From Ruminococcus_C callidus (GTDB lineage Bacteria; Bacillota; Clostridia; Oscillospirales; Ruminococcaceae), in the NCBI RefSeq assembly GCF_049562855.1, contig NZ_CP186925.1, positions 2,604,001 to 2,668,000 on the forward strand: 64,000 nt of DNA, read 5' to 3'. Each line of letters begins with the position of its first letter. The first letter of the stretch is position 1. Made by a program: the position numbers and the translations under genes. The notes below the pieces were generated by a model, which did no database searches, was not told the DNA's origin, and saw nothing but the letters and a program-made list of their open reading frames with translations. This document shows positions 31,448-41,291 of the stretch, piece by piece.

Positions 31448-33694
31448 ATGCACAATCCCAGCCGTTCCCAGCTTCTCCGCCGTCCCCGCGTTCCCCGCAT
31501 GCTCTATGAGAGCTGCGGCGGATTTCTCTCCGGTCTGCTCCTCGCCGGAACTTATGTGGGCAACATGACTTCTCCGCTGCCCATTGCCATTGCCGCCAAC
31601 CTCGGCTCTGCGGGTGCCGTTTCCGTGCTTGCCGGCAGCCTGATCTCCTACCTCATCTCCAACACCATGCTGGACAATCTGCCCCTGCTATTTGCATTGG
31701 TGGTGGTCGTCTGCCTGCGGGTGATGAAACGCCCTGCCAAAACTTCCGCCGGCATCGCATGCAGCACCGGACTGTGTGTCTTTTTTTCCGGCATTGTCGT
31801 TTCCCTGCTGTTCCACGCCAGCGGTGCGGAGGTGATCGGCTACACCATGACTGCCGCCCTCACCGGCTGTGCCTCCTACTTTATGCACGCTGTCTTTGCC
31901 AGCGTCCGTTCTACCGGAAAGATCCCGCTGCGTTCCACAGACGGCTGTGCCGCGGCGGTGGTTCTGATTCTGACGGTGGCAGCATTCAGCTGCTATGGAA
32001 TTCCCTCCATGAACGCCGGCGGCATCATCAGCGTCGCAGTTACGCTGATCGGGGCAAAGAAATTCCGCTGTGCCGGCGGTGTGATCTGCGGTGCACTCTC
32101 TGCCTGCGGTGCGATCCTCGGCTCGCCGGAAGCCGGCATGCCCCTGCTGATCCTGCCGGTGGGCGGTCTGCTGGTAGGGTATCTGGCAGAAAAAAACCGT
32201 TTCCTGATCGCCGGCGTATTCTTCCTGTTCTCGCTTATGGCACTGATTACATTCGGCACCAGCCTGCTCCAGATCTCCGCTGTCATCAACCTGTTTCTGG
32301 GCAGTGCTGCCTTTCTGTTTCTGGACAGCAGCTGGCTGGACAAGTGGCTGGTCACCGACCTGCCCGACCGTTCCGACAACACGCTGCCCCTGTCCTCCCG
32401 TCTGCAATACATGGCAGATGCCATTCGCAGTGTGCGGGAAGATACCGATGCCATTGCAGCCATTCTGCCGCAGGAAGAACCCACCGGAGATGCCACCCGT
32501 GAAGTCTGCGAAACCGTCTGCGGCAGCTGCCGCCACAAGCTGCGGTGCTGGGAATCGGCATACGAGGAAACCCTCACCGGCTTCCGGAAAATGGAATCCC
32601 ACCTCGGAGCAGACCTGCCGCCGATTCCGGAGGAACTGGCACATTGCAGCCGGAAGGAACGACTGCGGGCACTGTTTTCCCGCCACGCCGCCAACCGCCG
32701 GAAGGCACGGTTTCTGGCGGCACGGACAGCAGAAAGCCGCACGGTACTTCTGGAACAGCTGGCAGCCGCAGAAGACCTGCTGCATGCGACCAGTGACCAT
32801 CTGCATATCCGCTACAGCAGCGAACTGAGCGACACTGTCCGCCGGAAGCTGCTGCACTACGGCTACCCCTGTGACTCCGCCGCCGTATACCACACACAAT
32901 CCGACCGGCTGATGATCGAAATGTGCTGTCAGGGACGGGAGCTGGACGGCTGCCTGCCTACGATCAAACACATTCTGTCGGAATCGCTGAATCTGACACT
33001 GGAAGAACTGGATCCGATCTTCTCCGGTGACACGGTTCGCTATCGGCTCTGCCAGCGACCGAAGTACCGGCTGGAACATTTCACTTCCGCCCTCCACGCC
33101 AGTCAGGAAACGATCTCCGGCGACACGGCACTGCTGTTCACCGACAACGCCGGCAATCCCTATCTGGTGTTGTCTGACGGCATGGGCACCGGCAAAAATG
33201 CTGCGATCGAATCCCGCATGACAACAGAACTGTTCCGCAAGTTTATCAGCGGCGGCATTTGCGGGACGGCGGCAATCCGCATGATGAACGGACTGCTTCT
33301 CACCAAGTCCCCGCAGGAAACCTTTGCCACCCTCGATGTTGCCCGCTTTGATCTCGATGCCGGCGAAATGACCATGATGAAATCCGGTGCCGCCGCCACC
33401 CTGATCCGCCACGGCGGAAAGGTTTCCCGCATCAGTGCCACCACATTCCCGCTGGGACTGGAGCCGGAGGGCGAAGCCTCTGTGCGGCACGTGATGCTCT
33501 ACCCCGATGACATCATTCTGATGCTGTCCGACGGAGTCAGCGAGGAAACGTATCCCCTCATTCGGCAGCTTCTGGAGAGCAGCAGCGATCTGGAGCAAAT
33601 CGTAATGGAAATTTGTGACAAGGCAGAAATTTTTGCCGGCGGAAATCGACGGGACGACGTGACAGTTTGTGCCGCAAGACTGCTACAGTCGTAA
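31448..33694 (+). CDS. spoIIE: Stage II sporulation protein E-like phosphatase
   Basis: A 748-residue protein with the SpoIIE layout: a polytopic membrane region of about ten spans (about 15-300), a central regulatory region with a cysteine cluster (CETVCGSCRHKLRCW), and a C-terminal PP2C-type phosphatase domain with metal-binding DGMGTGKNA and DGVSEE and GNRRDDVTV. In Bacillus SpoIIE dephosphorylates SpoIIAA to activate sigma F. The start at 31448 has AAAGGA about 11 bases upstream. Together with sigK it shows a sporulation gene set in this organism. Confidence 0.93.
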   Translation: MHNPSRSQLLRRPRVPRMLYESCGGFLSGLLLAGTYVGNMTSPLPIAIAANLGSAGAVSVLAGSLISYLISNTMLDNLPLLFALVVVVCLRVMKRPAKTSAGIACSTGLCVFFSGIVVSLLFHASGAEVIGYTMTAALTGCASYFMHAVFASVRSTGKIPLRSTDGCAAAVVLILTVAAFSCYGIPSMNAGGIISVAVTLIGAKKFRCAGGVICGALSACGAILGSPEAGMPLLILPVGGLLVGYLAEKNRFLIAGVFFLFSLMALITFGTSLLQISAVINLFLGSAAFLFLDSSWLDKWLVTDLPDRSDNTLPLSSRLQYMADAIRSVREDTDAIAAILPQEEPTGDATREVCETVCGSCRHKLRCWESAYEETLTGFRKMESHLGADLPPIPEELAHCSRKERLRALFSRHAANRRKARFLAARTAESRTVLLEQLAAAEDLLHATSDHLHIRYSSELSDTVRRKLLHYGYPCDSAAVYHTQSDRLMIEMCCQGRELDGCLPTIKHILSESLNLTLEELDPIFSGDTVRYRLCQRPKYRLEHFTSALHASQETISGDTALLFTDNAGNPYLVLSDGMGTGKNAAIESRMTTELFRKFISGGICGTAAIRMMNGLLLTKSPQETFATLDVARFDLDAGEMTMMKSGAAATLIRHGGKVSRISATTFPLGLEPEGEASVRHVMLYPDDIILMLSDGVSEETYPLIRQLLESSSDLEQIVMEICDKAEIFAGGNRRDDVTVCAARLLQS

Positions 33695-33806
33695 CAAATG
33701 TGATACATAGTGTCTATTCTCAGTCTATCTGCTTGTGCAACATGCCGAAAATACAAGTTTAATTCTGGTTGTTTCTATGAAATTTACTAGTTACCACAAA
33801 AATAAC

Positions 33807-33835
33807 TTGCAATACATTCCTATATATGTTAAAAT
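33807..33835 (+). promoter_or_regulatory. Promoter of the glycogen operon
   Basis: TTGCAA (33807-33812), 17-bp spacer and TAAAAT (33830-33835), 29 bp upstream of glgB; AAGGAGG lies before the ATG. Confidence 0.75.
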
Positions 33836-33864
33836 ATGAATAGAAAACAAAAGGAGGGTATGCT

Positions 33865-35919
33865 ATGCAATCCGCACAGAAAACCACTGCAAATGATTTT
33901 CCACTGTATTTATTCCATCAGGGGAAAAATTTTGAAGCACATAAATTCTTTGGTGCACACCCGTTCCGACGAGGCAGAGGACAGTTCTATCGTTTCCGCG
34001 TCTGGGCACCTCACGCCAAGAGTGTATCTGTCATCGGTTCATTCAACCAATGGGACCGCACCTGTCACCCGATGTACAAGATCTCTGACACGGTATGGGA
34101 GGCAGAGCTGCCCCGACTGAAACAATTTGACAGTTATAAATACAGCATCGAAACTGAAGACGGTCAGATTCTGGACAAAGCCGACCCCTATGCCGCTCAC
34201 TATGAGCGACGGCCGGGAACGGCTTCCAAGCTGTTCGAAAGCAGCTATGTCTGGGAGGACCGCGACTGGCAGCTGGAAAAGAAAAAACACGTTCCCTACA
34301 AAAGCCCCATGAACATCTACGAGGTGAACATTTCTTCGTGGAAGCACAAGCCGGAGGAAAAGTTCCCCAGCTATATCGGCTTCGCAGAGGAGATCATTCC
34401 CTATCTGAAAAAGATGTCCTACACCCACATTGAATTTATGCCGCTGACGGAATACCCGTTCGACGGCTCGTGGGGGTATCAGGTCACCGGCTATTTCGCA
34501 CCGACCTCCCGACACGGCACACCGGACGACTTCCGGAAAATGATAGACATGTTTCATCAGGCAGGCATCGGTGTCATTCTGGACTGGGTGCCGGCACACT
34601 TCCCGAAGGATCCTATGGGGCTCTGCGAGTTCGACGGTACATACTGCTATGAATATGCCGACCCCCTGAAAATGGAACACAAGGGCTGGGGCACCAGAGT
34701 ATTTGACTACGGAAAAGGCGAAGTCTGCTCGTTCCTGATCTCCAGTGCCTGCTGCTGGCTGGAAGATTTTCATCTGGACGGTCTGCGGGTAGATGCGGTA
34801 GCATCGATGCTCTATCTGGACTACGACCGACCGGACGGCGAATGGCGGCCCAACGTCTACGGCGGACACGAAAATCTGGAAGCGGTAGACTTTTTGCGGC
34901 ACCTGAACGAAGCCGCCTTTGCACGGAATCCGGACATTCTGATGATCGCAGAAGAATCCACGGCATGGCCGATGGTGACGAAGCCCACGGATATGGGCGG
35001 TCTGGGATTCAACTTCAAGTGGAATATGGGCTGGATGAACGATATGCTCAGCTATATCTCATTAGACCCGATCTATCGGGCGTTCAACCACGACAAGCTG
35101 ACATTCTCGTTCTTCTACTGTTTCTCGGAAAACTACATTCTCCCGATCTCCCATGACGAGATCGTCTATGGAAAATGCTCCATGCTCCAGAAAATGAGCG
35201 GGCAGAACGAGGAAGAAAAATTTGCCTCTTACCGTGCGTTCCTGGGCTATATGATGGCTCACCCCGGCAAGAAGCTGCTCTTTATGGGACAGGAATTCGC
35301 TCAGAAAAACGAGTGGAATTATGAAACGCAACTGGATTGGGAGCTGCTGGAACAGCCGGCTCACAAACAAATGGAACAGTTTTCACAGGATCTGAACAAG
35401 TTCTATCTGGAACACCCTGCACTGTGGCAGGACGACGACTCGTGGCAAGGATTCAGCTGGATCTCCCACGACGACTACCAGCAAAGCGTCATTGCATTCC
35501 GCCGCATCGACGACGACGGAAAAGAGATCATTGCGATCTGCAACTTCTGTCCGGTACAGCGGAACGATTACAAAATCGGCGTTCCCAAAGAGGGCAGGTA
35601 TCAAACTGTATTCAACACGGATGCGGCAGTCTACGGCGGCAGCGGCATCACCGAAAAGAAATTCGAAACCCTGCCGATTTCCATGCACGGCTTTGAGCAG
35701 TGCATTTCTATGACACTGGCTCCCCTGTCTGTACTGTATCTGGAATATGCACCAGTGAAAAAACGGGCACCGCGAAAAACCACTGCGGCGAAAAGTACCA
35801 CAACGAAAAAAGCAGCCGTAAAACCGAAAAAAACCGTGATCCGCACAGAAAGTGCAGCAAAACCGACAGCATCGGTTTCCGCCCGAAAAAAGAAAGTCAC
35901 AAAGTCAGAAAGTGTGTAA
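33865..35919 (+). CDS. glgB: 1,4-alpha-glucan branching enzyme with basic C-terminal tail
   Basis: A 684-residue GH13 branching enzyme making alpha-1,6 links in glycogen. An N-terminal CBM48 (about 35-125) precedes the barrel, with catalytic D310 (GLRVDAV), E363 (IAEEST) and D431 (SHDEI). After the all-beta C-domain there is an unusual tail of about 52 residues (from 632) composed almost only of Lys, Arg, Thr, Ala, Ser, Val and Pro, including KSTTTKKAAVKPKK. Ordinary GlgB lacks this; it looks disordered and could bind polyanions or glycogen-associated partners. First gene of glgB-glgC-glgD-glgA. Confidence 0.95.
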   Translation: MQSAQKTTANDFPLYLFHQGKNFEAHKFFGAHPFRRGRGQFYRFRVWAPHAKSVSVIGSFNQWDRTCHPMYKISDTVWEAELPRLKQFDSYKYSIETEDGQILDKADPYAAHYERRPGTASKLFESSYVWEDRDWQLEKKKHVPYKSPMNIYEVNISSWKHKPEEKFPSYIGFAEEIIPYLKKMSYTHIEFMPLTEYPFDGSWGYQVTGYFAPTSRHGTPDDFRKMIDMFHQAGIGVILDWVPAHFPKDPMGLCEFDGTYCYEYADPLKMEHKGWGTRVFDYGKGEVCSFLISSACCWLEDFHLDGLRVDAVASMLYLDYDRPDGEWRPNVYGGHENLEAVDFLRHLNEAAFARNPDILMIAEESTAWPMVTKPTDMGGLGFNFKWNMGWMNDMLSYISLDPIYRAFNHDKLTFSFFYCFSENYILPISHDEIVYGKCSMLQKMSGQNEEEKFASYRAFLGYMMAHPGKKLLFMGQEFAQKNEWNYETQLDWELLEQPAHKQMEQFSQDLNKFYLEHPALWQDDDSWQGFSWISHDDYQQSVIAFRRIDDDGKEIIAICNFCPVQRNDYKIGVPKEGRYQTVFNTDAAVYGGSGITEKKFETLPISMHGFEQCISMTLAPLSVLYLEYAPVKKRAPRKTTAAKSTTTKKAAVKPKKTVIRTESAAKPTASVSARKKKVTKSESV

Positions 35920-36009
35920 TCCCTTATTGCCTAAAGTATATTTGTGTATTCAAAAGTTTAGCTTGACCCATTCCATACGGAATTTTGAATTTATATTAGG
36001 AGGAATATC

Positions 36010-37212
36010 ATGAAGATCAAGAAAAAGTGCGTCGCCATGCTGCTGGCTGGCGGACAGGGCAGCCGGCTGTATGCCCTGACTCAAAAAGTTGCAAAACCGG
36101 CAATCCCCTACGGCGGTAAGAATCGCTTCATCGACTTCCCGCTTTCCAACTGCATCAACTCCGGCATCGATACAGTTGGCGTTCTGACACAGTACCAGCC
36201 CATGGTGCTGAACGAGTACATCGGAAACGGTCAGCCGTGGGATTTAGACAAAATGCACGGCGGTGTTCATGTCCTGCCGCCGTATCAGACCGCCGCAGGG
36301 GCATCTTGGTATGAGGGCACTGCAAACGCCATTTATCAGAACATGGCATTTATCGAACGCTATGATCCGGAATATGTGATCGTTCTGGGCGGCGACCATA
36401 TCTATAAAATGGATTACTCCAAAATGCTGGACTACCACATCGCCAATAATGCAGACAGCACCATTGCTGTTATCGACGTTCCCCGTTCGGAAGCTTCCCG
36501 CTTCGGCATCATGACCTGCGACGAAGAAGGCCGTATCGTAGACTTCACCGAAAAGCCGAAGGAACCGAAATCCACACTGGCTTCTATGGGTATCTATGTT
36601 TTCTCCTGGGAGAAGCTGCGGAAGTATCTGATCGAAAATGAAAACGCCAACACCGGTTCCAAGGACTTCGGTAAGGATATTATTCCGGCAATGCTGGCAA
36701 ATGACGAACGCCTGTTCGCCTATGAATTCGAGGGCTACTGGAAAGATGTCGGCACACTGGACAGCTTGTGGGAAGCCAACATGGATCTTCTCAGCCCCAG
36801 CGTACCGCTGAACCTGTACGATCCGAACTGGAAAGTATATTCCCGCCACAACAACATGCCGCCGCAGTACATCGGTAAAAATGCACACGTGGAAAACTCC
36901 ATGATCACAGAGGGCAGCGTGGTAGACGGCACCGTGGACTTCTCTATCATCTCCTCCGGTGTCACCATTGAAGAAGGTGCTTCTGTCAAGTATAGTATTG
37001 TTATGCCCGGCACCACCATCAAGAAAAACGCTGTTGTAGAATATGCGATCATCGGTGAAAACTGCGTGGTTGAATCTGACGCCATGATCGGTATGAATCC
37101 GGAATCCGTCCCGAACCGTGACGATTGGGGCATCGCCGTTCTCGGTCATAATATCACGATCTCTTCCGGCAAGCGTGTCCTTCCGAAAGAAATTATTTCC
37201 GAAAATCTGTAA
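36010..37212 (+). CDS. glgC: Glucose-1-phosphate adenylyltransferase GlgC
   Basis: A 400-residue ADP-glucose pyrophosphorylase, the committed step of glycogen synthesis. The N-terminal LLAGGQGSRLYALT nucleotide-binding loop, KPAIPYGGKNRFIDF, GGDHIYKMDY and the late left-handed beta-helix repeats are visible. AGGAGGAATATC lies before the ATG. It is followed 15 bp later by glgD, its non-catalytic or regulatory partner, as in Bacillus. Confidence 0.97.
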   Translation: MKIKKKCVAMLLAGGQGSRLYALTQKVAKPAIPYGGKNRFIDFPLSNCINSGIDTVGVLTQYQPMVLNEYIGNGQPWDLDKMHGGVHVLPPYQTAAGASWYEGTANAIYQNMAFIERYDPEYVIVLGGDHIYKMDYSKMLDYHIANNADSTIAVIDVPRSEASRFGIMTCDEEGRIVDFTEKPKEPKSTLASMGIYVFSWEKLRKYLIENENANTGSKDFGKDIIPAMLANDERLFAYEFEGYWKDVGTLDSLWEANMDLLSPSVPLNLYDPNWKVYSRHNNMPPQYIGKNAHVENSMITEGSVVDGTVDFSIISSGVTIEEGASVKYSIVMPGTTIKKNAVVEYAIIGENCVVESDAMIGMNPESVPNRDDWGIAVLGHNITISSGKRVLPKEIISENL

Positions 37213-37227
37213 AGGCGGTGGCGTAAA

Positions 37228-38352
37228 ATGAGTATCAATCAGAATGTTTTAGGGTTAATTTTTGCAAGTATCAATGACTCCGCAGTGATCGATCTGACCA
37301 AGCTGCGGACAATGGGTTCGATCCCTTACGGCGGACGTTACCGCATGGTAGACTTTCCGCTTTCCAATATGGTAAACTCCGGCATCTCCGAAGTCGGCGT
37401 TATCACCAAGTCCAACTATGGCTCCCTGCTGGATCATCTGGGTTCCGGCCGTGAATGGGATCTGGCTCGGAAAAAGGGCGGTCTGCACCTGCTGCCGCCG
37501 TTCAGTCAGGTCGGCGGCGGTACCTATCAGGGTCGTCTGGAAGCACTGAGCAATATCTGGAGTTTCGTAGAGCACACCAAGGCACAGTATGTCATTCTGG
37601 CAAACAGCGATCTGGTAACCACGATCGACTTCACTGATGCACTGGCACAGCACCAGAGCAGCGGTGCAGATATTACCGTGATCTATGCCAAGGGTCTGTA
37701 CAATCGCGACAAGAGCACAAACGGCTGCATTCTGCAAATCGACGAAGAAAACACCATTAAGGAAGTTCTGACCAATCCGATGCTGTCCGGCGAGTGCAAC
37801 ATCTCTCTGGATATGTTCATCATGACCACGGACTTCTTAAAGCAGGTGGTTCTGGAAGCAATCAGCAAGAACCAGAAAAGCCTGATCCGTGACCTGCTTC
37901 AGGCACGGAAGGACGATTTCGTTTTCAAGGCATACGAACACAAGGGACGCTTCTTCAAGATCGACAGTCTGGAAGCTTACTATAAGGCAAATCTGGCTCT
38001 GCTGGATACGGACACCCGCAACAACGTCTTTAACAGCGAAGCTCCGATCTACACCAAGGTCGGTGACAATGCACCGGTAAAATACGGTCTGGAATCCAAC
38101 GTCAAGAATTCTCTGGTGGCAGACGGCTGCATGATCGAGGGCACAGTGGAAAACTGCGTTCTGTTCCGCGGTGTCAAGATCGCCAAGGGTGCTGTTGTAC
38201 GCAACTGCGTTCTGATGCAGGGTACAGAGATCGGCGAGGGCTGCAATATTGATGCCATTGTTGCAGACAAAAACGTGACCATTTCTGAAAACCGCGTACT
38301 GACCGGTTCTCCGGAATATCCGCTGTATCTGGGCAAAAAGGCAACGATCTAA
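37228..38352 (+). CDS. glgD: Glucose-1-phosphate adenylyltransferase subunit GlgD
   Basis: A 374-residue paralogue of GlgC with the same fold, but the GG.GSRL nucleotide loop near the N-terminus is degenerate (SINDSAVIDLTKLRTMG), as is usual for GlgD. In Bacillus and Geobacillus it forms a heteromer with GlgC and raises activity. The C-terminal beta-helix repeats are kept. RBS AAGGCGGTGG. A 172-bp repeat element follows 12 bp after its stop and separates it from glgA. Confidence 0.95.
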   Translation: MSINQNVLGLIFASINDSAVIDLTKLRTMGSIPYGGRYRMVDFPLSNMVNSGISEVGVITKSNYGSLLDHLGSGREWDLARKKGGLHLLPPFSQVGGGTYQGRLEALSNIWSFVEHTKAQYVILANSDLVTTIDFTDALAQHQSSGADITVIYAKGLYNRDKSTNGCILQIDEENTIKEVLTNPMLSGECNISLDMFIMTTDFLKQVVLEAISKNQKSLIRDLLQARKDDFVFKAYEHKGRFFKIDSLEAYYKANLALLDTDTRNNVFNSEAPIYTKVGDNAPVKYGLESNVKNSLVADGCMIEGTVENCVLFRGVKIAKGAVVRNCVLMQGTEIGEGCNIDAIVADKNVTISENRVLTGSPEYPLYLGKKATI

Positions 38353-38364
38353 AAGCTTTTCTTA

Positions 38365-38536
38365 GGCAATACCGCACAAAGAGCGTCTGGCGACTTTGCA
38401 CGCCATCTGCTTGCAAATTTCCCGTCATATTTCACAAAAATGCTCGTGAATACATCCAGTATTCACTCCGCTTTTGGTTTCATCTGACGAAAAATTTGAC
38501 GACGCATCTGTCGCACAATCTTTGTGCGGTATTGCC
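38365..38536 (-). repeat. 172-bp GGCAATACC element between glgD and glgA
   Basis: Short-form copy in reverse orientation. Flanks are CTTA and TTTA, matching at three of four bases, so the duplication has probably decayed. It lies inside the glg operon. Confidence 0.88.
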
Positions 38537-38579
38537 TTTAATAAGAGCCTTTTTATCAATGGAGTGAAAACAAAAATTT

Positions 38580-38643
38580 CTGCCGTATGCGTCCGGCGTA
38601 CACAGGCTGTTTGTCTGTGAAACGGTGCATACGGCAGTTTTTT
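38580..38643 (+). terminator. Strong hairpin with T-run between glgD and glgA
   Basis: CTGCCGTATGC (38580-38590) pairs with GCATACGGCAG (38627-38637), enclosing a second hairpin, and is followed by seven Ts. It should end or attenuate the glgBCD transcript before glgA. Confidence 0.7.
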
Positions 38644-38644
38644 G

Positions 38645-38705
38645 GGAAACGCTGAATTAAGGCAATACCGCACAAAGAGCGTCTGGCGACTTTATGCAGT
38701 GTTTC
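38645..38705. repeat. Hybrid element fragment upstream of glgA
   Basis: The outer parts GGAAACGCTGAATTAA and TTTATGCAGTGTTTC belong to the 95-bp-type family, but the middle (38661-38690) is the GGCAATACCGCACAAAG end plus AGCGTCTGGCGAC of the large family. It records an insertion followed by recombination or deletion between the two families. Confidence 0.6.
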
Positions 38706-38751
38706 TTTTGCAGCACAGCCTGTGTGCTGCCGCCTTGGAGGAGAGTATACC

Positions 38752-40170
38752 ATGAAAATTTTATTTGCAGCCAGTGAAGCCCTGCCCTTTGCCGCTTCCG
38801 GCGGGCTTGCCGATGTTGCCGGTTCCCTGCCGGCTGCCCTGGGCAAACATGACGACATCGACTGTCGGGTTGTGATGCCGCTGTACCGCAGTGTCGCTCC
38901 CAACGTCCGCAACAAGATGACATATCTCAAGGACATCACCGTTGAGGTCGGCTGGCGGAAACAGTACTGCGGCATCTATACCATTCAGGTGGGCAAGGTC
39001 ACCTACTATCTGCTGGACAACCCCTACTACTTCATGCGGGACGGCATGTACGGCTTCTATGACGACTGCGAACGCTTCGTCTTTTTCAGCCGTGCCGTGC
39101 TGGAGATCCTGCCGGCTCTGGACTGGAAGCCGGACATCATTCACTGCAACGACTGGCAGACCGCAATGGTTCCGGTGTTCTACCGTGTGCTCTACCAGTA
39201 TCATCAGGAATTCGAAAATATCCGTATCATTTACACCATTCACAACATTCAGTATCAGGGCGTTTATGGCAAGGAAGTCATCACAGAGTTAATGGGACTT
39301 CCCACCTATCACACCAGCCTGCTGGAATTTGACGGCATGGTGAATCTGATGAAAGGTGCCATTGAAACAGCAGACCGTATCACTACCGTCAGCCCCACCT
39401 ACGCCAAAGAATTGCTGGACCCGTGGTATTCCTACGGCATGGATCGTGCACTGGTGCGGCGGCAGGACGGCATTGTCGGCATTCTCAACGGCATTGATGT
39501 TATCGGCTACGATCCGGAAACAGACCCGAACCTGAAAAAGAATTATTCTGTTACCAAAATGGCTGGCAAAAAAGAATGCCGTACAGCCCTGCTGAAAGAG
39601 TGCGGGCTGACTGATTCTGATGCTCCGGTCATCGGCATTGTGACTCGTTTTGTAGCACACAAGGGCATTCAGCTGGTACAGCAGACATTTCAGGAAATGT
39701 TACAGCTGGGCTGCCGGTTTGTAGTGCTGGGCAGCGGCGAACGGCTGTACGAGGACTTCTTCCGCGAAATGCAGGCAGAATATCCGGAACAGGTGCATGT
39801 GACTGTTGGCTTTGTGCCGGCAATGGCACGGCGGATCTACGGCGGTGCAGATATGTTCCTCATGCCCTCCCAGAACGAACCCTGCGGACTGGCACAAATG
39901 GTTGCCATGCGGTATGGTGCAATTCCGGTAGTACGGGAAACCGGCGGTCTGAAAGACTCTGTTTTTGATGCCGGCGGAAAGGACGGCAACGGCTTCACCT
40001 TCAAGACCTACGATGCATTCGACATGCTGGACGCAGTAAAGCGTGCCTGCGTCCTGTTCGCAGACAAGCGAAAGTGGAACGCTCTGGTACGCCACGCCAT
40101 GAAGTGCGACTACAGCTGGAATGTTTCGGCGGAGAAGTATGTGGAACTGTACCGGTCGTTGCTGGGGTGA
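38752..40170 (+). CDS. glgA: Glycogen synthase GlgA
   Basis: A 472-residue GT5 enzyme that adds glucose from ADP-glucose to glycogen. The N-terminal LFAASEALPFAASGGLADV contains the K/A-x-GG ADP-binding loop (here ASGG rather than KTGG), HNIQYQG follows, and the C-terminal GT-B half has PSQNEPCGLAQM. GGAGGAGAG lies before the ATG at 38752. Last gene of the glg cluster. Leu in it is almost always CTG. Confidence 0.95.
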   Translation: MKILFAASEALPFAASGGLADVAGSLPAALGKHDDIDCRVVMPLYRSVAPNVRNKMTYLKDITVEVGWRKQYCGIYTIQVGKVTYYLLDNPYYFMRDGMYGFYDDCERFVFFSRAVLEILPALDWKPDIIHCNDWQTAMVPVFYRVLYQYHQEFENIRIIYTIHNIQYQGVYGKEVITELMGLPTYHTSLLEFDGMVNLMKGAIETADRITTVSPTYAKELLDPWYSYGMDRALVRRQDGIVGILNGIDVIGYDPETDPNLKKNYSVTKMAGKKECRTALLKECGLTDSDAPVIGIVTRFVAHKGIQLVQQTFQEMLQLGCRFVVLGSGERLYEDFFREMQAEYPEQVHVTVGFVPAMARRIYGGADMFLMPSQNEPCGLAQMVAMRYGAIPVVRETGGLKDSVFDAGGKDGNGFTFKTYDAFDMLDAVKRACVLFADKRKWNALVRHAMKCDYSWNVSAEKYVELYRSLLG

Positions 40171-40203
40171 GAAGTGCACTGGGAAAAGCACATTGAAATA
40201 TAA

Positions 40204-40375
40204 GGCAATACCGCACAAAGAGCGTCTGGCGACTTCGCACGCCATCTGCTTGCAAATTTTCCGTCATATTTCACAAAAATGCTCGTGAATACATCAAGTA
40301 TTCACTCCGCTTTTTGTTTCATCTGACGAAAAATTTGACGACGCATCTGTCGCACAATCTTTGTGCGGTATTGCC
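40204..40375 (-). repeat. 172-bp GGCAATACC element after glgA (duplication ATAA)
   Basis: Short-form copy, reverse orientation, with perfect ATAA flanks. It fills most of the space between glgA and the next lipoprotein gene. Confidence 0.9.
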
Positions 40376-40412
40376 ATAAAACCAAACCCAGAACAACCAC
40401 AAAGGTGTTATT

Positions 40413-40823
40413 ATGAAAAGAAAGGCATTTACACTGACACTTGCAGCATTCCTGCTGGTTTCTCTGGCAGCGTGCAGCAGCAACGAAACGAATTCGTCCA
40501 AAATCGCAAATGAAACAGTCAGTGCCGTGGAAACATCTGTTTCTGAAAATGTGCATTCCGACATCACGCACATCTGCCAGAAATTTTTGCAGAACAACGA
40601 AACTGATGAAACTCTGGCGAGCATCATCGACATGGACACACCGAATGTTCAGGAGATGAAAGAGCCGCCGTCAGAAAACATCTATGCCGCATTGGCAGAG
40701 GAACCGGGAACCGGTCCTTATTATGCAGTCACCTTTTCTACAACGGAAGATAGTCTGCTCGGTCCAATCATTCTCTATGTAAACCAAGAAAAAGAAGTTT
40801 TTGGTATTGGGTATCGGGAGTAA
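40413..40823 (+). CDS. Small lipoprotein of unknown function
   Basis: 136 residues with a clear lipoprotein signal peptide (lipobox LAAC, Cys21) and a Ser/Asn/Thr-rich spacer, then a short domain ending with LGPIILYVNQEKEVFGIGYRE. I do not recognise a family. AAAGGTG lies before the ATG. It is surface-exposed and probably transcribed alone or with the next gene, 48 bp downstream. Confidence 0.75.
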   Translation: MKRKAFTLTLAAFLLVSLAACSSNETNSSKIANETVSAVETSVSENVHSDITHICQKFLQNNETDETLASIIDMDTPNVQEMKEPPSENIYAALAEEPGTGPYYAVTFSTTEDSLLGPIILYVNQEKEVFGIGYRE

Positions 40824-40871
40824 TTGTTCGATGGATTGGGTGATCATTTCGTACACAAGGAGGCATTCCCC

Positions 40872-41269
40872 ATGGACAAGATCTGGGCAAAACTCTACGC
40901 CGCTGCCAAAGCGGTACAGCAGGAACGGCAAATTTCCGACTATGTGCTTGCCGGCGGCGTTGCTGCTGCGGTGTTATCCAATCCGGCAAAATCTACACCG
41001 GCGTGTGCATCGACACCTGCTCCACGCTGGGCATCTGTGCAGAGCGAAACGCCATTTTCAACATGATTACCAACGGTGAACAGGAAATCGACAAGGTGCT
41101 CTGCATTTTACCGGACGGTTCCGGCGGTGCACCCTGCGGGGCGTGTCGGGAACTTATGGTACAGCTGATGCCCAACGGCAAATACAAGGACATCGAAATT
41201 ATGCTGGACTATGCTGCCGGACGCACCGTCAAGCTGGGCGACATCACGCCGGAATGGTGGATCGACTAA
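40872..41269 (+). pseudogene. cdd: Cytidine deaminase-like gene with a single-base frameshift
   Basis: The first frame (MDKIWAKLYAAAKAVQQE to LAGGVAAAV, to about 40973) and the second frame (SGKIYTGVCIDTCSTLGICAERN onward to the stop at 41269) together make a cytidine-deaminase-fold protein of about 132 residues. The zinc motifs CAE and PCGAC are intact in the second part. Joining them needs one extra base near 40970-40976 (GCGGTGTTATCC); uninterrupted, the first frame stops at 41066. AAGGAGG precedes the ATG. It is either a recent pseudogene or a sequencing error; internal initiation at GTG 41003 would lack the N-terminal helix. Confidence 0.75.
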
Positions 41270-41291
41270 GAACGTAGCGTATAGAAACAGA

